The position numbers were made by a program, and so were the translations under genes. The notes below the pieces were generated by a model. The model did not search any database. It saw only the letters and a program-made list of their open reading frames with translations, and had not been told where the DNA came from. Of a stretch of 64,000 nucleotides of DNA, positions 34,313 to 45,819 are shown one piece after another. Numbering within the stretch: position 1 is the stretch's first letter; every line of letters begins with the position of its first letter. The stretch comes from Arabidopsis thaliana (Eukaryota; Streptophyta; Magnoliopsida; Brassicales; Brassicaceae), in NCBI RefSeq assembly GCF_000001735.4, contig NC_003076.8, positions 2,170,001-2,234,000 of the forward strand, read 5' to 3'.

Positions 34313-35647
34313 ATGGGCTCTTTTGATCGCCAAAGAGCTGTTCCGAAATTCAAAACAGCAACACCGTCACCGCTCCCTCTTTCTCCTTCGCCTTACTTCA
34401 CTATGCCTCCTGGCCTTACTCCCGCCGACTTTCTCGACTCTCCTCTTCTCTTCACTTCCTCCAACGTATCTATCTATCTCCTCCAACGTTTCAAACTATG
34501 ATTGTTTGTCCTTATCTTGGAATATTGAAAGAATTCAAGGTTCTTGATTTGTCCATTTCCCTTCTTCTTCTCTCATATCATCTTCTTCTTTGATCTTGAA
34601 ATCACAGATTTTGCCGTCTCCTACGACAGGCACATTTCCAGCGCAATCTCTGAACTATAACAATAACGGTTTGCTCATTGACAAAAATGAAATCAAATAT
34701 GAAGACACAACTCCTCCCTTGTTCCTACCATCTGTAGGATCCATTTTTGCATTTTTAGCTTCTGCTTTATTATCTCTTAAGACATTCTAGTTTTAAACTA
34801 TCTCATTTTCAGATGGTAACTCAGCCTTTACCTCAACTGGATTTATTCAAATCCGAAATCATGTCGAGTAACAAAACCTCTGATGACGGCTACAATTGGC
34901 GCAAATACGGGCAGAAGCAAGTCAAAGGAAGCGAAAACCCGAGGAGTTACTTCAAATGCACGTATCCAAATTGTCTCACAAAGAAGAAAGTAGAGACGTC
35001 TCTTGTGAAGGGTCAGATGATTGAGATTGTCTATAAAGGAAGCCACAATCATCCCAAGCCCCAATCCACGAAGCGATCATCTTCCACCGCTATAGCAGCA
35101 CATCAGAACAGCAGTAATGGAGACGGTAAAGACATTGGTGAAGATGAAACAGAGGCCAAGAGATGGTAATTAGCAGACTCATAATTAAGTAACTGAAACC
35201 AAAAGGATGAGGAGACAATGAGATGTCTGATTGGATTTGTTGTGAATGGCTTATAAATGCAGGAAAAGAGAAGAGAATGTGAAGGAGCCAAGAGTGGTGG
35301 TTCAGACAACAAGTGATATAGACATTCTTGACGATGGCTACAGATGGAGAAAGTATGGTCAGAAAGTCGTCAAGGGTAATCCAAATCCAAGGTGTGGTTT
35401 TATTTTTCTCTTGTCAATTCTGAATGAAAAGGAGGCTTGAAGCTTGAGCTATAAGTTAGTTAAATTTGTGATGTGCAGGAGCTATTACAAGTGCACATTT
35501 ACAGGATGTTTTGTAAGGAAACACGTTGAAAGAGCATTTCAAGATCCCAAGTCAGTGATCACAACTTACGAAGGAAAACACAAACACCAAATCCCGACCC
35601 CAAGAAGAGGTCCAGTTTTAAGGTTACTTGGAAAAACAGAGACATAA
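34313..35647 (+). CDS. WRKY26: WRKY transcription factor, group I
   Basis: Five exons: 34313-34465, 34608-34733, 34813-35165, 35263-35391 and 35479-35647, giving 309 residues. WRKY factors bind W-box DNA (TTGAC) in the nucleus; WRKY26 is known with WRKY25 and WRKY33 in heat responses. Two WRKY domains define group I: WRKYGQK at 122-128 and 239-245, each followed by a C2H2-type zinc motif (CTYPNC...HNH; CTFTGC...HKH). The second domain is split by the conserved intron after NPNPR, a family hallmark. The N-terminus has Ser-Pro clusters ([10 protein letters not shown]) and [14 protein letters not shown], the MAP-kinase target region of this clade. The ATG used is preceded by an in-frame TTG, so MGSFD is the start. 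Confidence 0.95.
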
Positions 35648-36120
35648 AGAGCAAATGAGTTTTGGCATTTCAGCATTCCTATTGTAATCTTTCATTCATA
35701 TATAGTATGTTTCCTTAATCATGCGCCTATACACACATAACTGATCAGGACTAGGCAGAGGCTAAAGTTCCAAGCTTCTCCATCATTTTGCCCCCTATGT
35801 TCACTACCGACGATAAATCTTTATTCAACTGTTTCAAGATATTAAATCAAACATACATCACACCAAGTGTTTGACATGATGATGATGGAATGGAATGGAT
35901 GGTGGCAAATGATGTGATAAACACACAAAGGCATACACATAAATGTATATTACTACAAAGAGCGGAATATTTTTATGTTTCTTTAAAAAGAAAGAAAGAC
36001 GCAAAAGCACATGTGATAGTAGCCGACAGTTTGAAGTAAAGCCAGCAAATCGTGAAAGCCATTTACTTTTAGATCTCTCTCTGCACTCTCTGACTTTGTC
36101 CGCAAAGTAGATCTGCTGCA
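35648..36120. other. WRKY26 3' flank and PRA1.B6 promoter
   Basis: This contains the 3' untranslated sequence of WRKY26 and a short upstream region for the next gene. No coding region or repeat of note. Confidence 0.5.
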
Positions 36121-36771
36121 ATGGCTTCTCCTCTTCTCCCAACTTCGACTACTCCTGATCAACTTCCCGGCGGCGATCCACAGTTGCTGAGCTCTCTACG
36201 CGTCCTCTTGTCCCGCGTTCTAGCCACCGTCCGTCACGCTTCTGCAGATGCCAGACCCTGGGCAGAGCTCGTTGACCGGTCAGCGTTTTCCCGGCCACCA
36301 TCGCTCTCGGAGGCAACGTCACGAGTAAGGAAGAACTTTTCCTATTTCCGAGCCAATTACATAACCTTAGTGGCAATCTTACTCGCCGCGTCTCTGCTCA
36401 CGCACCCTTTCGCTCTCTTCCTCCTCGCATCGCTGGCCGCTTCTTGGCTTTTCCTCTACTTTTTCCGTCCGGCGGATCAGCCGTTGGTCATTGGAGGACG
36501 CACGTTCTCCGATCTTGAGACGCTAGGGATACTCTGCCTGTCCACTGTGGTGGTGATGTTCATGACCAGCGTTGGATCGCTCTTGATGTCCACTCTAGCA
36601 GTTGGGATCATGGGCGTGGCCATCCACGGAGCGTTTCGTGCTCCCGAAGACCTGTTTCTTGAAGAACAAGAAGCCATTGGATCTGGACTTTTCGCATTCT
36701 TCAACAACAATGCCTCTAATGCAGCTGCCGCTGCCATAGCCACCTCAGCAATGTCACGCGTTCGAGTCTGA
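36121..36771 (+). CDS. PRA1.B6: PRA1-family membrane protein, subgroup B
   Basis: Intronless gene for 216 residues. Plant PRA1 (prenylated Rab acceptor) proteins are small ER/Golgi membrane proteins that interact with Rab GTPases and affect cargo exit from the ER. The family core is present: RPWAELVDRSAFSRPPSLSEATSRVRKNFSYFRANY (about 45-80) followed by two long hydrophobic blocks, about 81-114 and 132-170, each able to span the membrane twice, with FFRPADQPLVIGGRTFSD between. The Ala-rich C-terminus (NNNASNAAAAAIATSAMSRVRV) is typical of subgroup B. I recall it as AT5G07110. Confidence 0.92.
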   Translation: MASPLLPTSTTPDQLPGGDPQLLSSLRVLLSRVLATVRHASADARPWAELVDRSAFSRPPSLSEATSRVRKNFSYFRANYITLVAILLAASLLTHPFALFLLASLAASWLFLYFFRPADQPLVIGGRTFSDLETLGILCLSTVVVMFMTSVGSLLMSTLAVGIMGVAIHGAFRAPEDLFLEEQEAIGSGLFAFFNNNASNAAAAAIATSAMSRVRV

Positions 36772-37064
36772 GATTGTTGAAGAGACTACATTCCTACACC
36801 GCATTTCCAAAGTGTGATATTTATTCATATTGAATTGTTGTAACTTGTAACCATTCTTTTGTCATTTCTGTTTTGTTTACTTTGTTGCTGGAATTTTGAA
36901 ACACAATTCATCTTACTATACACCATTAAAACGAGAGTCAGTAAAGAAGAATTTTACTAACTCTCTCTTGTTTTTTGACACCAAAGTAAAAAAGATACGA
37001 CAAATTGGTTTAAGCTCAAAACCATGAATCGAAGAATAAGAATAAATTACACTGTGCTCTCATG
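36772..37064. other. short region between convergent genes PRA1.B6 and SNX2b
   Basis: Only 3' untranslated sequence of the two convergent genes is expected here; nothing else is seen. Confidence 0.5.
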
Positions 37065-39355
37065 TTAAGAGCTCTCTCTATCGTATTGCCTTGTTTCCTC
37101 AGCAACCTTTGTCCACACATTGGCGATCTTCTCTGCATATCCAACCTGCACATTCAAATACCAACAACTCTGTTTTCACACCTTTTTACATATTTTCATC
37201 TCTTTATTTCAAACATCTCACTCAGATTTCTCAGCATTCACTAGCATTGCAAGAGAGCAGATTTCACCAATTTTCAAGCATCCATTCAAATATCTCAAAT
37301 CATATTCCTTTTGGTGAATCCATTTCATGAAAGAAAGTCCCCAAATCATAGCATCCCCTATAACACTCACTGACTTTTCTCTTCCATTTCAGAGCTAAAA
37401 GATCTTGCTTTACACTCTCTCGTTAATTCTATGAAGAGACAGAGGTTTAATAATAGTCAAAGTCCTTATATGTACCTGATTAGCAACAAACCCTTTCATC
37501 ATATTCAAGAAGTCTGCACGCCTTTCCCTATCCAGCCTTTCAACCTCACTCCAGTTATTTTCCTGTCACAATATACATAGTTACATATGACCTCAAATCA
37601 GCATAAGAGTTGTTTTGTATATGGACATGACTGAATCGAATACCTTGATCTGCTCGTACTCCCTGATGGCAACATTTTTAGAGTCTTCAGTGACCTTGAT
37701 GGTTTCTTTTAACTCTTCTATCTTCTTAATCCTTGATTTGTCACCGCCAAAGACCTTTGATGATGCAACTTCTAGCTTTTCTGCTCTTGCTTCCAGTGAA
37801 GAAAGTTCAGATAGAAGCGTCTGCACTGTCAATAAAGCACTAGATCTATCTGCAAAGGCGCCCTGGACTGCCATCATTAGGCCAAGGTAATCGTGGAGTG
37901 TGTCCTGACATGAATAATTCAGAGCTCTTAGTGAAACTAAATCCCAGCTCAATGAAAGTGGAATAGATTCTTCATATCTCTACAAGTATCTAGTTTACCA
38001 AATGCTTGACCGTCTGGGAATTCAACTCTCTGTAAAATCTGCTTGCTTTCACAGCTGAAGTGGCTAAATTCTTCATATCATTGGCACGAGCTCTTTGAGA
38101 ATTGAAGACAGCTTCTTCGTTCTCGAATTTCGTCAGTTTAATGAATGCTAATCCCAATTCCCCCATAGTCTCCCCCATGTCTTGCTGTGCCTTCACGAGG
38201 GATTCAGCCTACAAAAAACAAAAACCATGAAAAATACTGATCTTTTGTGAAGTAACAAGTATGAAATCTCTCTACCTGCTGTGAAGCATTAATGATCTGT
38301 TGCTCAAGATCATACATTTTCTCCTTCTTCTCCAAAAACTCTTTATCTTCTTCCACAACAGGTGGTTTTGATCCACCCCAGTCATTAGAAACTGACTGTC
38401 TAAGTTCTTTAAACATTCTCAGAAAATCTCTACCTCCTCTACCCGGCTGAACCACCTCAACCGAAGAAGCTCCACCGCCTTCACCAAACAACTGTTTCGG
38501 CAGCTTCACAGCACCATCCAACATCCTAGAAGCCACATCTGTGCTCGTAGCAAGCGGTAACTTCCCTTGCGCTTGAAGAAAAACCTTCAATTCATCACTG
38601 TTCCTGATCACAGGATGTGCAACAAGCCTACGCAAATACTTCTCCAATGCAACTCTTCTCTGCTCCACAAACTCTTGCTTTTGCATCACTTGACTCTCAA
38701 CTATACTCTTATCTGGCCTCGGTGGAATGCAGAAACCTCTATAAGACTCAGCTAATCTATCAGCCAATGTAACAATGTCTCTGAATCTTCTCCTCACGCT
38801 AAACTCCGATCCACCGTAGTCAGAGAGATTCGTTCTAGTTGTAATCTGGTAAGTGATGTAAGTACTTCCTCCAGGAATCATTGAATTTGTGGCCTCTTGC
38901 TCTTTCTGAGGGTTAGAAACAGTGATCTTGATGTAATCAGAGCTCAAAGAAGACGGAGATCTAGATAATGAATCTGACGACTGACTATGACCATCTTCTG
39001 AGCCATTGATCTCGGAGATATCATCGAAAGGGCTGAAGATAACATCCGCGTAAGACGGAGGCTCGAGGTAAGAGCTGACTCTGTCGCCGCCGTTTGGTTT
39101 AGAACGAGGACTCCGAGATTCGCTGTAGTAAGACGGTGGCGCAAAAAGTGGATCGGAATCAGCTGGAGTTACGACAATCGACGGGTGACGCGAGTCGAAG
39201 AGAGTTGACATAGCGCTGCGATAATTAGAGTTGGATTTATCGCCGTTGACATTGCTTTTGGTCAAGGGATCGCCATCTTCGCGGAGAAAGAGTTTCTCCA
39301 TCTCTTCTTTGGATGAGTGGAGATGGGACTCTTCGTCATTCTCTGAGCCCATCAT
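37065..39355 (-). CDS. SNX2b: sorting nexin 2b (retromer-associated PX-BAR protein)
   Basis: Five exons on the minus strand: 39355-38276, 38208-37999, 37904-37644, 37562-37476 and 37145-37065, all GT-AG in phase 0, total 572 residues. SNX2b works with SNX1 and the core retromer in sorting cargo at endosomes. Order: a disordered Ser/Asp-rich N-terminus (1-140), a PX domain at about 141-264 with the phosphoinositide-binding RRRFRD at 188-193 and PPRPDK at 211-216, and a C-terminal coiled-coil BAR-like region (about 330-572). I start at the first of two adjacent ATGs (MMGSENDEES). The frame stays open a further 15 codons upstream to another ATG, but the MMGS start is the one I recall (AT5G07120). 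Confidence 0.94.
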
Positions 39356-40566
39356 CTCTGGTAAATCTATAAGGTGAGCTAATTTTAGTAATAAATTCAC
39401 AGGAATTTAGGGATTTTTCGATTCGGTTCGAGATAACGGAGATTACGAGGATACGGTGGTCGTGAACTGCAATAAATAAGCGGAGTGGCTAAGTCACGGC
39501 GGTGTTGGCTCCAGATATTGAATGTAGTAGCGTCAAGTCTCGTCAATAACTAATTGGGGAAGATGAGATGGAAAGAGTAATATCTTTCGGGTCACGTTAA
39601 AGTGTTTAGCTGGGTTTTGACCCGACCCGTAGCAGCCCAGCCCAGCCCAATATGCAAATTATTCTTATACTTAAATGTGGTAGAGATATCTCTGCATCCA
39701 AACGACCTGACTATAGGTCTACTTGGTTCTTTCTTCCACGACCGTATCGAGTCAACTACTGTAATAAGATTTCCGATGAACTCAGGGACTCGAAATTGGG
39801 GTTACCGGGTCCGAGCCATTTGGGAAACTATCGATTCTATCTTCACCTTATGCTCTTCTGTATTCTTCGGAAATGAGAATGTAGTAGTCTCATGGAGTTT
39901 CCAATGGCGAGAAGCTTAAAGCTCTGTTTTCTATTGGAGAAGAGCAAAACGCATGATTATGATACGGAGACACTTCTTTCGTCATATGAGAGAAGAGTAA
40001 ACAGTTCTCGAGGTTTTAGAGAATTTTTATCACTTTCAGTAATGTCTTTGAAGCACTCAAAGTCACTGAAATTTCTGGAGAAGCTGAGGCAGCAGATGTC
40101 TCATGTCTAAAAAAGGTAGCTGTTTTCATTCTTATTCTTCGTTTTTTAAAACACATTGATGACTGAGAAAATCAAACTCAACTTGGGGACAAGTTGATGA
40201 TGATTGATGACGCACGCAGCAATAGATTCGGTTTATAGATTTTGGGATAGTTTATTAAGATTTCTGATGCAGTAATCTTAATTGGGAAATAGTAAAGATT
40301 CTGGTTTAAGGAGAGGATCCAAAAGCTTTTAGAGATTTGGTGTCCGAGGATGAGAAAAAATCAAAGAAAAGGTACTAAAGTAGGCTGGTAGGGGTTCACC
40401 TACATCTTCTGGAACAAGAATCATATTTAAAACTAGAAAGTAGAAACTGTTTGTTTTGTTGTTTAGTTGTTACACCAAATGGTGTGTGCTGGTTAGACTA
40501 TAAGCTCTCTGTCTCCTGCCTATAAAAAGTATCAACTTTCTCTTTCTCTTCGAGTAAGTGAGCGCA
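39356..40566. other. SNX2b and LAC13 divergent upstream region
   Basis: About 1.2 kb between divergent genes. Near SNX2b there are GGCCCAG/AGCCCA-like site II cores (39635-39650). Two overlapping plus-strand frames (39602-39919 and 39892-40110) have more ordinary composition than most spurious frames here and could be part of a transcribed unit, but no domain or intron pattern supports a protein. Confidence 0.45.
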
Positions 40567-42525
40567 ATGGAGCAACTTCGACCCTTCTTTCTGTTGTTGG
40601 CTATTTTTGTAGCTTCACTTGTCAATGCAGAAGTTCACTTTCATGAGTTTGTTGTGTGTTTACTACTTCGAAATCTTTTTTGTTTTCTTCCTTGTTACTT
40701 ACAAAAGATGCTCAACTTAGTTTATTCTTTTTGTGTTTGGTTAGATCCAAGAAACGCCGGTGAAGAGGCTGTGCAGAGTCCATAACTCGATCACGGTGAA
40801 TGGACAGTTTCCAGGGCCAACCTTGGAGGTGAGGAACGGCGATTCCCTTGTCATTACAGCCATAAACAAAGCTCGGTACAACATCAGCCTTCACTGGTAA
40901 ACTCACTCTTTCCTTGCATCAAATCAATCAATGTTTTATCGCTAGATAGTCTGCTAATCAGACCATGTGCAGGCATGGGATACGGCAGATGAGGAATCCA
41001 TGGGCGGATGGACCAGAATACATAACCCAGTGCCCAATCCAACCAGGAGGGAGTTACACCTACAGGTTTACCATGGAAGACCAAGAAGGTACATTGTGGT
41101 GGCATGCCCACAGTAGATGGCTGCGAGCCACCGTGTATGGTGCTCTCATTATCCGCCCTCCGCTCTCTTCTCCTCATTACCCTTTTCCAGTTATTCCCAA
41201 GAGAGAGATTACCCTCCTCTTAGGAGAGTGGTGGGACAGAAATCCCATGGATGTCCTCAACTTAGCCCAGTTCACTGGAGCAGCACCAAACATCTCAGAC
41301 GCCTTTACCATCAATGGTCAGCCTGGTGATCTCTACAGATGCTCCAGCCAAGGTACAGATTTAGTTTATGTTTCCCATGCGCCACAAGCAGCTACATCTT
41401 AGTTGGTTAATATTATGTGCTTGTCATGTTGCAGAAACTTTAAGATTTCTAGTGGGGTCAGGAGAGATAGTCCTCCTCAGGGTCATCAACTCTGCTTTGA
41501 ACCAAGAACTCTTCTTTGGTGTCGCGAATCACAAACTCACAGTGGTTGCGGCGGATGCCTCCTACACCAAACCATTCTCGACCAATGTCATAATGTTAGG
41601 TCCTGGTCAGACAACTGATGTGCTTCTAACTGCAGACCAACCGCCAGCACACTACTACATGGCAGCACATGCCTACAACAGTGCCAATGCTGCCTTTGAC
41701 AACACCACAACCACCGCAATCCTCAAGTACAAAGACGCCTCCTGTGTTACTCTTCAAGCTAAATCACAGGCACGGGCAATACCCGCACAACTACCAGGAT
41801 TCAACGACACAGCAACAGCAGCAGCCTTCACAGCGCAGATGAAGAGTCCTTCGAAAGTAAAAGTGCCCCTGGAGATTGATGAGAACTTGTTTTTCACAGT
41901 GGGATTGGGACTATTCAACTGCCCAACCCCCAACACACAAAGGTGTCAAGGCCCTAACGGAACACGCTTCACCGCAAGCATCAACAATGTCTCTTTCGTC
42001 TTCCCCAAACAAAACTCCATAATGCAAGCCTATTACCAAGGCACTCCCACAGGTGTTTTCACCACAGACTTCCCTCCAACGCCTCCTGTCACATTTGACT
42101 ATACAGGAAACGTGAGCAGAGGGCTATGGCAGCCTACTCGCGGAACAAAGGCCTACAAACTAAAGTTCAATTCGCAAGTGCAGATTATATTGCAAGACAC
42201 GAGCATCGTGACCACTGAGAATCACCCAATGCATCTCCATGGCTACGAGTTCTACGTAGTTGGGACAGGTGTTGGTAACTTCAACCCAAATACAGACACA
42301 TCCTCCTTTAACCTCATCGACCCACCACGAAGAAACACAATCGGAACACCTCCAGGTGGATGGGTAGCCATCAGATTCGTTGCCAATAATCCAGGAGCGT
42401 GGCTGATGCACTGCCACATTGACTCACATATATTCTGGGGTTTAGCAATGGTCTTCTTAGTAGAGAACGGAGAAGGACATTTGCAGTCTGTACAGTCTCC
42501 ACCATTGGACTTACCCCAATGTTAA
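40567..42525 (+). CDS. LAC13: laccase (blue multicopper oxidase)
   Basis: Four exons: 40567-40653, 40745-40896, 40973-41352 and 41435-42525, giving 569 residues. Laccases are secreted glycoproteins of the cell wall that oxidise phenolics, reducing oxygen to water at a four-copper centre. A signal peptide ([21 protein letters not shown]) precedes [14 protein letters not shown], the usual laccase start. The copper motifs are complete: HWHG at 79-82, WHAHS at 123-127, HPMHLHG in the last 130 residues and [11 protein letters not shown] starting at 532, ending in the DLPQC typical of plant laccases. Several N-glycosylation sequons (NIS, NDT, NGT, NVS) are present. The number 13 comes from recalled gene order (AT5G07130). 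Confidence 0.95.
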
Positions 42526-42677
42526 GACTGTTATCTACACACATATACACTTGTATATTCTCAAATTTGTTTCACAAAACATGTCATTCATTTTCAATTA
42601 CAAAAGATAAACGTATCAAGATATTTTAAGTCCAAAAGTATTTTTCAATTTTGCATGCAAAAAAAAAAGCAAAACTA

Positions 42678-42748
42678 TGCACCAGCCGGGAATCGAACCC
42701 GGGTCTGTACCGTGGCAGGGTACTATTCTACCACTAGACCACTGGTGC
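42678..42748 (-). tRNA. tRNA-Gly (GCC)
   Basis: The minus strand reads GCACCAGTGGTCTAGTGGTA at its 5' end and GGGTTCGATTCCCGGCTGGTGC at the 3' end, plus an A discriminator: a perfect 7-bp acceptor stem, an A box, and a canonical T arm/B box GGTTCGATTCC. The anticodon is GCC at 42714-42716, read within CCCTGCCACGG. Length 71. A run of T on the minus strand (plus-strand AAAA at 42671-42674 and a longer A run just below) provides the pol III terminator. It sits in the 350-bp gap between LAC13 and the next gene. Confidence 0.97.
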
Positions 42749-42876
42749 TTGTATGTCCCAAGAGGAAAATACACTTATATTACCAAACATATAATAATGC
42801 TTGTAGTTTCGTTCAGTTAAATCTCACTGAGCACTTTTCAAGTAGAAGAGACACAAACATCGTTACCTTCGCCGCC

Positions 42877-45133
42877 ATGGCCTCCGCACTCGAATGCTGG
42901 ACAACACGTAATGCCGCCGGTGGTTGCGCCGACGACGATTTTGTTGACCAAGTCCTAATGTCCTCCGAAGACAGGTCTGAGTCCCTCACTGCTCCTCCAC
43001 CTTCCGATCAAACCTCTTCCGCTATGCAAAAGCGGTTTCAGCGTCTCGGCCGCAACGTCTCCGACGCGATCGCGTCGCTCAAGAACTCTCTCAACCTCGA
43101 TTCGAGTCGAGACAACCAAAATGCAGCTACCGGAGGAGGTAGAAAGCTCGTATGGGCTACTGTAGTGAGAAACCTTGCTAAAATGTATCCTGGAAGCCAG
43201 TTGCCTGATAAACTCGTCTCCAATCTCCGAAAGCATTACGATTCTTTGCCTCTCAGGTAACACCAGATTCTCACAGACGCTTAAGATGTTGCGTCATTTT
43301 TACTCTTCACCTAATGTTTATTCTTCTCGGTTTCTTAAATTATTAATTTAGTGTTATGTGGAAGATACAAAGCTTAGATCTAGATATGTTGTTGTATTGG
43401 GAATAGATCATGGAGTAATGTGGATTAAATATGGTTTTGTTTTGTAACAGTTATAGTCAGACTGGTTTCGATATGAAAGATGTATTTGTACACATAAAGT
43501 TGATAGAGCAAGCTTTTGGAGATGATAATCCTGTGTTTGTGATTCAAGAGGTGTGTGATGAGGAAGCTGATGATCAGGGTTCTGTGTTTAAGCTCACATT
43601 TGCTTGTACTTGTTCCCTTCCATGGTCAACCATTTCAGGGTCTCTTGATGGTGCTTTGATTTGTTGTAAGAAAGTACAAATCTTTGAGAAGAAGGGGTTG
43701 ACTCTTGGAGTTGTTCTTCTTCTGGTTGAGTCTGGACAAGAAAAAATGTTCAAAGTTAAGGTTGTGAATGCCCTTAGATCTGCGGTGAGGAAGCCCAAGT
43801 CAACCTCTGTGAAGCTCCCATTTGGTCTTTGTGGCTGTGAAGAACAGAATGCTGGTGTTGGAGAATTCGGGGATGTTGATGTGGAGTCCATTGATCAATG
43901 TTATAGACATGAGTTGGATGATCTGAATACTAGGATTCAGCTTCAAATGCCACCTCCAAGCTCTTCGTTTTCTGTATCAGTAGATGAATGGCAGACTATC
44001 CAATCAGGTGGTGATGATATCAGAAAATGGCTACTGAATTCAGATGATCTCGAGTTTAGTGGTCAGTTAGGACCAAATTCATTTAAAGGAGTTTACAGAG
44101 GAACAAAGGTGGCCATTGAGAAACTAAAAGGCTGTGAGAAGGGGAATTCCTATGAGTTTGCAATCCGAAAAGATTTCTTGGAGCTGATGACCTGTGGACA
44201 CAAGAGCATTTTGCAGTTTTATGGTGTCTGCATCGATGAAAATCATGGATTATGCGTGGTAACAAAGTTGATGCAAGGTGGTTCACTTCGTGAACTGGTG
44301 TTGAAGAAAAAGAAGCTTCAGACCAAGTTGATATTTCAAATTGCTGTTGACATAGCAGAAGGGATGAAATTCATTAATGATCATGGTGTTGCATATAGAG
44401 ACCTTAACACACAGAGAATACTATTAGATAAGCAGTGCAACGCTTGTTTGGGTGATTTGGGAATAGTCACTGCATGCAAGAGTGTCAACGAGGCCATGGA
44501 GTATGAAACGGATGGCTATCGATGGCTTGCACCCGAGGTCTGTATTTCTTTGACGCTTTCCCTGCATAAATCATAGTTCATTGATTTGCCTCAAGATTCA
44601 TGCTTACCATTACCTCATCATATGTGATCTGTAAGCCAATAATACAAAAAAACATTGCCTGGTGATTGGATGATGTAATTATACTTGTAGGCTTCAAGGT
44701 CTAGCTTTTCGGTTATAGATGCAATACCAGACATCTGAAAGCTACCTACATGCTTCACCATCACTAATTCTCCTTGTCCAATTATGCATAAGTAGATTCT
44801 ATTTGGAAAAGCAGTTGTTGACTGTAGTTTGTGAATGGCTGAAATCAGATAATCGCGGGAGACCCGGAGAAGACAAGAGAGAGTTGGATGAGCAATGCGT
44901 ATAGCTTTGGGATGGTGCTTTGGGAGATGGTGACAGGGGAGGAGGCATATGGGTCTTGCTCACCAGTGCAGGCAGCGGTTGGGATTGCAGCGTGCGGACT
45001 AAGACCAGATATCCCAAAGGAGTGTCCTCAAGTCCTCAAATATCTTATGATCAAATGCTGGAACACTTGCCCTTCCACACGCCTTAACTTCTCTCAAATC
45101 CACTGCATCTTGCTCCGTGCCATTTCACGGTAA
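42877..45133 (+). CDS. protein kinase-like protein with altered catalytic motifs
   Basis: Three exons: 42877-43256, 43451-44537 and 44849-45133, giving 583 residues. The N-terminal 180 or so residues are unlike known domains to me. The C-terminal part (about 340-583) is a tyrosine-kinase-like fold. The glycine loop is weak (LGPNSFKGVYRG), the ATP Lys is kept in VAIEK, HRD is YRD at 442-444 (the catalytic Asp is kept, but the following Asn is replaced, RDLNTQR), and DFG is DLG at 462-464; APE at 487-489 is kept. It could be a weak kinase or a pseudokinase. AT5G07140 by recall. The second intron (about 310 bases) contains AT-rich sequence only. Confidence 0.87.
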
Positions 45134-45819
45134 CACATTCTCTTCTACATAGGAATTGGAAGAGTGCCTCTTTTTGAAGAAATGTTTAGCAAACCAATAG
45201 TTTTTGTGGGTAACAGAATAGCTTCACATCAATATAGCAAATGTGATGAAGAAAGTGGTTGGTGTATATTTTGGTTAGATCAGATGGTAGCAACCTTGTG
45301 GACCGGAAAGTAGAATAACAGTTTCATTATCAGTTATAAGCCTCTTTGCCCAGTCCACTTTCATTTTTACACTTTGTTTACATTGTAAATGGACCAATAT
45401 GAGTGATTTTTTTTCTTTTCTTTTTCTATAAGAAAAAACAGGTACGAATGTTCGATTTCAAACTAGAACTGTTCAAGATTGTGTATGGATTGGATCCTCA
45501 AAAAAATATAAAGATGTTCATTTAAATTTTTATTGTTGCAAAAAAAAAAAAAAAAAAAAAGTCAAAGTTTACTAGGTCAATTTCTAGAGGGAAAGACTTT
45601 ATCGTGCATTGCAAATGGTGTGTATATTTAAATTAAAATTGTATTTACATTTTTTCCAACTTGTAAATGTTTGTTTCTATGGTTAAACATTTGTATATAT
45701 CAAAAACAATGACAAATAACAAATCAAAAATGAAGAAGGTGGGATATAAAAAGGAGCAGCCATTGATTTGTCTTCTTTTCTGGACGACGACTTGAACTGC
45801 TCCAACAAAACAGAAAAGG
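45134..45819. other. intergenic region with a long A run
   Basis: This holds the 3' flank of the kinase-like gene and the promoter of the next. An unbroken A run of about 21 lies at 45540-45560; no flanking direct repeat is seen, unlike the other A-rich insertions in this window. Confidence 0.5.

Noticed and set aside
39602-40110. Two overlapping plus-strand ORFs between SNX2b and LAC13
   Set aside because: No domain, no conserved start context; could be transcribed but cannot be supported as protein-coding.
45540-45560. Poly(A) run as another retroposed tail
   Set aside because: No direct repeat is found on its two sides, unlike the events at 20172, 21394, 29516 and 51178.
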